This document shows, one piece after another, positions 59,435 through 64,000 of a DNA stretch of 64,000 nucleotides (position 1 is the first letter of the stretch; the number at the start of each line of letters is the position of its first letter). The stretch lies in the NCBI RefSeq assembly GCF_021440195.1, contig NZ_JAJTSZ010000012.1, positions 62,001 to 126,000 of the forward strand, given 5' to 3'. A program made the position numbers and the translations under genes. The notes under the pieces were generated by a model that saw nothing but the letters and a program-made list of their open reading frames with translations, was not told where the DNA came from and did no database searches. Source of the DNA: Dyadobacter sp. CY356 (GTDB lineage Bacteria; Bacteroidota; Bacteroidia; Cytophagales; Spirosomataceae).

Positions 59435-59480
59435 ATTAAGCTATTGACGTCTTTAATTCGTTAGACTTCAATAGCTTAAT
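59435..59480 (+). terminator. Hairpin after prmA
   Basis: A 13-bp perfect inverted repeat (59435-59447 ATTAAGCTATTGA with 59468-59480 TCAATAGCTTAAT) lies in the gap before the giant gene. It lacks a long T-run, so termination is probable but not certain. Confidence 0.5.
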
Positions 59481-59512
59481 TTGAAATCATAAGGCCAACT
59501 TCGACATACTGC

Positions 59513-62500
59513 ATGAAGATCACTCGTTACTTCCTGTTAATCTGCACTCTACTATTCATCGGAAAAAATATATCCGCTCAAAGTATCAAGGCTTCTGATG
59601 ATCCCGGACAGTTTATGGTCCAGATCCGGAAGCTTATGGACGGCAGCAAAAACCCAGTTTACATGCGGTCCACCGCTCAGCTTGACAGTATCTGGATGAG
59701 CACAGTCACACCGGCACAACAAACCAAGTTCATAAACATAGCAAAAACACAATTTTCAAAAGGCCAGAAAGCCGGTCCGATCCTTCATTTGCTGATCAAA
59801 AACACCCAAACGCTTGCCAAATCCGGAAATGATGTCAATGGATTTCTGGATATGGCTGCTAAATCGGGGGACAGGTATGATGCTAAAACTTTTCAGCGTA
59901 TTCTGGAAACGGTTAAAAATACGATTGAAACGAACAGACTTTACACATCAAATTTCAATTCACTTTATCTGCTGAGCGGTACCTACAAATTCCGTTTTGA
60001 TACGACAAAAGCGGAAGTCGTGGAAGCGCAAAAAGTGGCAGCCGCTGATAACTGGGATACACCGGTGGATTCCAACGAAGTTATTTCTCCAAAGTCTGCT
60101 CCTGTTATTCCGGTTTCCGGCGCCATCATTGATTTACAGAATGTGATTTTCGGAATGACTGGTTCCGGAGACTCCATCGCTTTTGGACCTGCGACAGGAA
60201 GCGTTTCGCTAAAAGATGGAATTTTTGCCGGAAAAGGTGGAAAATTCAACTGGCAGGCGGCAGGTGATTCCTCAGTTTATGTTGATCTGGATACTTATTC
60301 TTTCAACATTACTCAACCCAAATTGCTTGCCCAAAATGTCACTCTACATGATGAAAACCAGCTTGCCAATCCTATAAAGGGAACTCTGGAATACCGGAGC
60401 GTTAAAAAATCCAGAAGCCAGCCTGCACCTTACCCTCGTTTTGTATCTAATACGAATGATGCCAAATTAAAAGCCTCCCGCAAAAATATTGCTTACAAAG
60501 GTGGTTTCACGCTGATTGGAAAAACCATGTACAGCACTTCGCTTAGTGATGAACCTTCAAAAATTACCGTTTCTTACAAAGATAAACCTGCTTTTACGGC
60601 AGTCAGTAAACGATTTTCTTTGAGAGATTCTGTCATTTCTGCTCCGCTGGCATCTTTTTCAATGCCGTTGGGTAAAGATTCATTGACACATCCGGGCGTG
60701 ACTTTTATTTACAACGATACCGAAGGACAGGTAAAACTTGGCCGTGCTGAAAAAACGGATTTTGGCCCGTTGCCTTATCTTGATTCTTACCACAAAATGA
60801 GCATCTGGTCGCAGGCTATGCGCTGGACTTTTCCAAATAATAAAGTTGAGTTTTTCCGTATTGATGGAAAATCTGTTGTACCCGTGAAACTGGAATCTTT
60901 TGACTTTTTCAAAAAAGAACGATTCAGAGGAATCAGCCAGGAATTTGGTTTTCAGCCGCTTTTGATGGCTACGAATTATGTTCAAACTGAAAAGAAACCA
61001 ACTTTTCTTGCAGAGGATATAGCCAAAAAATTCAAACAGGATCCTGTAATCATCCGTCGTGCACTGCAAAGACTGGCACTTGACGGGTATTTTATTTATG
61101 ACAAAAAAACGGATGAATTTGCAGTAAGCAAAAAGGGAGTTTTATATGTTTTGGGTAGTCTGGATAAAACGGATTATGACAATTTCCAGGTTACGTCTCA
61201 ATTTTCAGCCAGTGACGAAGTTGCGAATGCGACCATCAATTTGCCGGATACGCTGCTTACCGTTATGGGTGTCGGCAGATTTATCGTCAGTGATTCATTA
61301 AAAATCTCCGCTATTCCCTCAGATAAAAAACTTGTCATTGGCCGCAACCGTGACTTTACGATGAATGGACAATTGGTGGCCAATAACTATCAATTCAGAG
61401 GTCAGAATCTCAAATTTAACTACGGTCAGTTTTTTGTTAATGTCAATCCAAATGACTCGATCACTTTTACGCCAAAGGAAAAATTTGCAAAAGGACAATC
61501 CGGAGAAGTTGGGGGACACGTAAAATATGAAAAAGGAGGTACGTTTTATCTGAGTGATCCTGCTAATAAATCCGGTATACAGAAAGGTAAAAAATCACCT
61601 AGACTGGTCGTTCCGGATGGTATGATCGTTTATTTTGATCAGCCTGAGCGTGGCACGATCCTTTATCCGCGTGAAGTATTTTTCAAAATTCCGAAAATTG
61701 ATATGGACGGACTGGATCAGCGTGATGTCATTTTTGAAGGAACTTTTAATTCAAATGGCATCATTCCGCCTATCCAGACCATATTGAAAAGTATGCCGGA
61801 CAACTCCCTCGGCTTTGAATACAAACCGCCCGTGACCGAAATGAAAATCTATGGCGGGAAAGCGATGGCCAGGTTTACGGATACGCTGGTGATGGATAAT
61901 GCAGGTTTGAAATCAAAAGCGGTTTTGCGCTATTTGTCTGCTTCCATGACGGCTAAAAATATTTTGCTTGCTTCTGATTCATTATACGCTTCCGGGGAGC
62001 TGGCGAGTATTAAAGAAGCCACCATTGGCAAAGGATATTTCCCTGCGGTTGAGCTGAAAGATTACACTTTGCGGTGGACGCCAAGTACGGATAGTATGTT
62101 TATCAACACTACCGGAAAATCGTTCTCTTTTTATAAAGGCACAACAAGCCTGGAAGGTGGTTTGCTTTTGCGTTCATCGGGTTTATACGGAAACGGAAAA
62201 CTGAAACGACCGGATTCTGAACTTACCTCACAGGATATCAAATTTAACAAAGACGGATTCCTCGCAAACCGCTCCCGGTTCACAGTTAACAGCGGACAAT
62301 TGAAAGACGCAAAAAACATTCTGACCGGTAAAAACGTCAATATTGATTTCAATATCAAAACTTCCATGGTGAATTTCGTTACCGATTCAACCGGTTTTGA
62401 CAGCGATTCTTCGGGTATGGAAATTCCGGTTGCTGCTTATAAAACACTGATCGCATCAGCGAAATGGGACATTTTGAAAAAAACCATTTTGATGAAAGGA

Positions 62501-64000
62501 TTTGGCGAAACTTCATCCTATACTTCTATCGCACCCGAGCAGGAAGGCCTGACTTTTGAAGGTTCCGAAGGAATTTATGATGTTGAAAAAGTGACATTGA
62601 ATGTTCGTGGCGTTCCGTTTATCCGCACGGCCGATGTGAAAATTATTCCGGATAAAGGAATGGTTAGTATTGCCAGTAATGGAAGAATTGTTCCGTTGAA
62701 AAAGGCCAGAATTGAAATTGATACCTTAAACGCTTCGCACCATTTACGCGACGCCGATATTAAAATTGATTCGAGAAACCGTTTTGAAGGCTCTGCAACT
62801 TATCAGTACATCACCGCCAGAAAAGATACTTTCAACATCAAAATGCAGAATTTTGAACTGGTAGAAATCGGAGCTGCGGCGGAAGGAAAAAAAGTAAAAG
62901 GAAATAAAGATTCCGGTCCGATCCGGTATTACACCACGGCCAGGGCAGAAATTAAAGAAACGGAAAACCTGATCCTTTCGCCAAGAATTCAATATAAAGG
63001 CGGTATCAATCTTATTGCTTACCAGCCTTCATTGCAACTGGATGGTTTTGTAAAACCTATGCTGAAATTCCGTAAAGATTTCCAGAGCTCCTGGATCGTT
63101 TACAAAGAAGCACCAGGCGAATCAGTTTCAATCAAGATTGATAAAAACCTGAAAAACGAACATGAACTACCACTTTCGGTCGGTTTGCATTTCAACGAAA
63201 CACGTGGCATGTACATGACATTTTTGTCGCCAAAAGAATCTGATGGTGATGAGGATATTTATCTTGCTCAGGGTTCTATGGCTTATGATGAAGATAAAAA
63301 GGCGTTCAAAGTAGCCCCGCCGGTTGGAAAAGATAGTCTGGTGGATGAAGCTAACACTTTGACTTTCGATGACAAAACCGGCATTGCTTCGTTTTCCGGA
63401 CCTATGAAGCTGGCCTCAGCCGATTGGCTGCAGTCTACTGCCATTGCTGATGTTCAGGTGGATAGTTCCAGATTTTCGTTTAACGCGATGTTGCTGATGA
63501 AGCTTTCATCGCTAGTTCCGGTTCTGCCTCAGCTTTCAGCAAAAATTATTGAAACAAATCTTGAAGAACAAAACAGCACGGCAGCCGATGATGATGCCGA
63601 ACAATTAAACAGAAAACTAGCTGCGCTGATCGGTTCAAAAGCGACGGATGCCTATGTGAAACTTTCTGCTGCCGGTTATAAACCTTTGTTTGACGCTTCG
63701 CCGGTGCTGGATGTACCGCTTGTGCTTTCGAGTGTTGATCTGCACTGGTCGCCGGTCCATAATGCTTATTTTTCACAGGGCCCGATCGGTGTCTCCAATT
63801 TTGGCAGGAACAATATTAATGCACAAATGGACGGCGTACTGGAAATCCGGCGTTCAGAAGCGGGAGATGAGTTCAGTCTTTATATTCAGGCATCACCGGA
63901 TATCTGGTATTATTTTGATTATAAAGAAAAAGAGCTGGGCGTAATTTCCTCTCAGGTTGACTTTAACGATCTGGTCACGGCAAAAGGTAATAATGCAAAA
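59513..64000 (+). CDS. Giant exported protein of unknown function (3' end outside the window)
   Basis: From ATG 59513 the frame is open for 1,496 codons to the last base, so the protein is longer than this. It starts with a signal peptide (MKITRYFLLICTLLFIGKNISAQ, cut after SAQ). Residues about 25-150 are helical. The rest is mostly predicted beta-strand with repeating patterns of the type G-x-F-x-G-K-G-G-x-F and L-x-x-K-N-V. A stretch at about 497-545 (PTFLAEDIAKKF, DPVIIRRALQRL, GYFIYDKK) reads like a winged-helix fold. I see no membrane helix. Homologues occur in Cytophagales without known function. Long beta-rich periplasmic proteins include lipid-transfer and cell-surface assembly proteins, but I cannot assign it. 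It is downstream of prmA. Confidence 0.85.
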   Translation, partial: MKITRYFLLICTLLFIGKNISAQSIKASDDPGQFMVQIRKLMDGSKNPVYMRSTAQLDSIWMSTVTPAQQTKFINIAKTQFSKGQKAGPILHLLIKNTQTLAKSGNDVNGFLDMAAKSGDRYDAKTFQRILETVKNTIETNRLYTSNFNSLYLLSGTYKFRFDTTKAEVVEAQKVAAADNWDTPVDSNEVISPKSAPVIPVSGAIIDLQNVIFGMTGSGDSIAFGPATGSVSLKDGIFAGKGGKFNWQAAGDSSVYVDLDTYSFNITQPKLLAQNVTLHDENQLANPIKGTLEYRSVKKSRSQPAPYPRFVSNTNDAKLKASRKNIAYKGGFTLIGKTMYSTSLSDEPSKITVSYKDKPAFTAVSKRFSLRDSVISAPLASFSMPLGKDSLTHPGVTFIYNDTEGQVKLGRAEKTDFGPLPYLDSYHKMSIWSQAMRWTFPNNKVEFFRIDGKSVVPVKLESFDFFKKERFRGISQEFGFQPLLMATNYVQTEKKPTFLAEDIAKKFKQDPVIIRRALQRLALDGYFIYDKKTDEFAVSKKGVLYVLGSLDKTDYDNFQVTSQFSASDEVANATINLPDTLLTVMGVGRFIVSDSLKISAIPSDKKLVIGRNRDFTMNGQLVANNYQFRGQNLKFNYGQFFVNVNPNDSITFTPKEKFAKGQSGEVGGHVKYEKGGTFYLSDPANKSGIQKGKKSPRLVVPDGMIVYFDQPERGTILYPREVFFKIPKIDMDGLDQRDVIFEGTFNSNGIIPPIQTILKSMPDNSLGFEYKPPVTEMKIYGGKAMARFTDTLVMDNAGLKSKAVLRYLSASMTAKNILLASDSLYASGELASIKEATIGKGYFPAVELKDYTLRWTPSTDSMFINTTGKSFSFYKGTTSLEGGLLLRSSGLYGNGKLKRPDSELTSQDIKFNKDGFLANRSRFTVNSGQLKDAKNILTGKNVNIDFNIKTSMVNFVTDSTGFDSDSSGMEIPVAAYKTLIASAKWDILKKTILMKGFGETSSYTSIAPEQEGLTFEGSEGIYDVEKVTLNVRGVPFIRTADVKIIPDKGMVSIASNGRIVPLKKARIEIDTLNASHHLRDADIKIDSRNRFEGSATYQYITARKDTFNIKMQNFELVEIGAAAEGKKVKGNKDSGPIRYYTTARAEIKETENLILSPRIQYKGGINLIAYQPSLQLDGFVKPMLKFRKDFQSSWIVYKEAPGESVSIKIDKNLKNEHELPLSVGLHFNETRGMYMTFLSPKESDGDEDIYLAQGSMAYDEDKKAFKVAPPVGKDSLVDEANTLTFDDKTGIASFSGPMKLASADWLQSTAIADVQVDSSRFSFNAMLLMKLSSLVPVLPQLSAKIIETNLEEQNSTAADDDAEQLNRKLAALIGSKATDAYVKLSAAGYKPLFDASPVLDVPLVLSSVDLHWSPVHNAYFSQGPIGVSNFGRNNINAQMDGVLEIRRSEAGDEFSLYIQASPDIWYYFDYKEKELGVISSQVDFNDLVTAKGNNAK

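Overview
The window is chromosomal DNA from a member of the Bacteroidota, most likely order Cytophagales and close to Dyadobacter (inference). Pointers are gldG (Bacteroidota gliding machinery), TAnnTTTG-type promoter elements, weak or absent Shine-Dalgarno sequences, DUF1501 and planctomycete-type cytochrome genes, an M56/BlaI pair, and a KARI, isocitrate dehydrogenase and glycogen synthase of the forms also found in eukaryotes. I saw no rRNA, tRNA, CRISPR array, prophage or insertion sequence.

Layout. 1-2.3 kb: end of a NIPSNAP gene, an unknown gene, murQ. 2.3-19.8 kb: a branched-chain amino acid (BCAA) supercluster on the + strand, in the order ilvD-ilvB-ilvN-ilvC-ilvA-leuC-leuD-leuA/cimA-like-leuB-leuA. 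It is punctuated by accessory genes: an orphan ribbon-helix-helix protein, hicB with a dead hicA, two MNT/HEPN modules with an AraC regulator between them, a GxxExxY gene inside a long inverted repeat, and REP-like hairpins. Two leader-peptide attenuators can be read directly, one before ilvD and one before leuA, and each has the same palindrome just upstream. 19.9-22.3 kb: purU, a free methionine sulfoxide reductase and a TIM-barrel sugar isomerase. 22.4-31 kb: a minus-strand sugar locus with a membrane cytochrome/LRR protein, RhaM, DUF1501, a PSCyt1-DUF1549-DUF1553 protein and a GH95-like glycosidase broken by one TGA.

31-32 kb: three tandem ~350-bp units made of covarying hairpins, a family also present at 6.9, 37.3 and 52.6 kb. 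32-43.9 kb: yraN, lipB, an exonuclease, rnr, a DUF1080 gene, gldG, dnaN, and blaI-blaR1 behind three copies of a TACGA-N6-TCGTA operator. 43.9-50.1 kb (minus strand): paaE-like reductase, aspartate aminotransferase, an ATPase, an outer-membrane barrel and icd. 50.3-59.4 kb: 5-formyl-THF cyclo-ligase, asd, an isolated nuoD, a GHL10 lipoprotein, glycogen synthase, a third MNT/HEPN pair whose toxin is frameshifted, and prmA. 59.5 kb to the end: the first 1,496 codons of a giant exported protein that runs off the window.

How it works together. The ilv/leu genes form a complete route from threonine or pyruvate to isoleucine, valine and the leucine precursor. LeuA itself lacks the C-terminal feedback domain, so attenuation may carry much of the control. 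Three reading frames are broken by a single base each (hicA, the GH95-like gene, the third HEPN toxin). In both damaged toxin-antitoxin pairs it is the toxin that is lost while the antitoxin frame stays intact.
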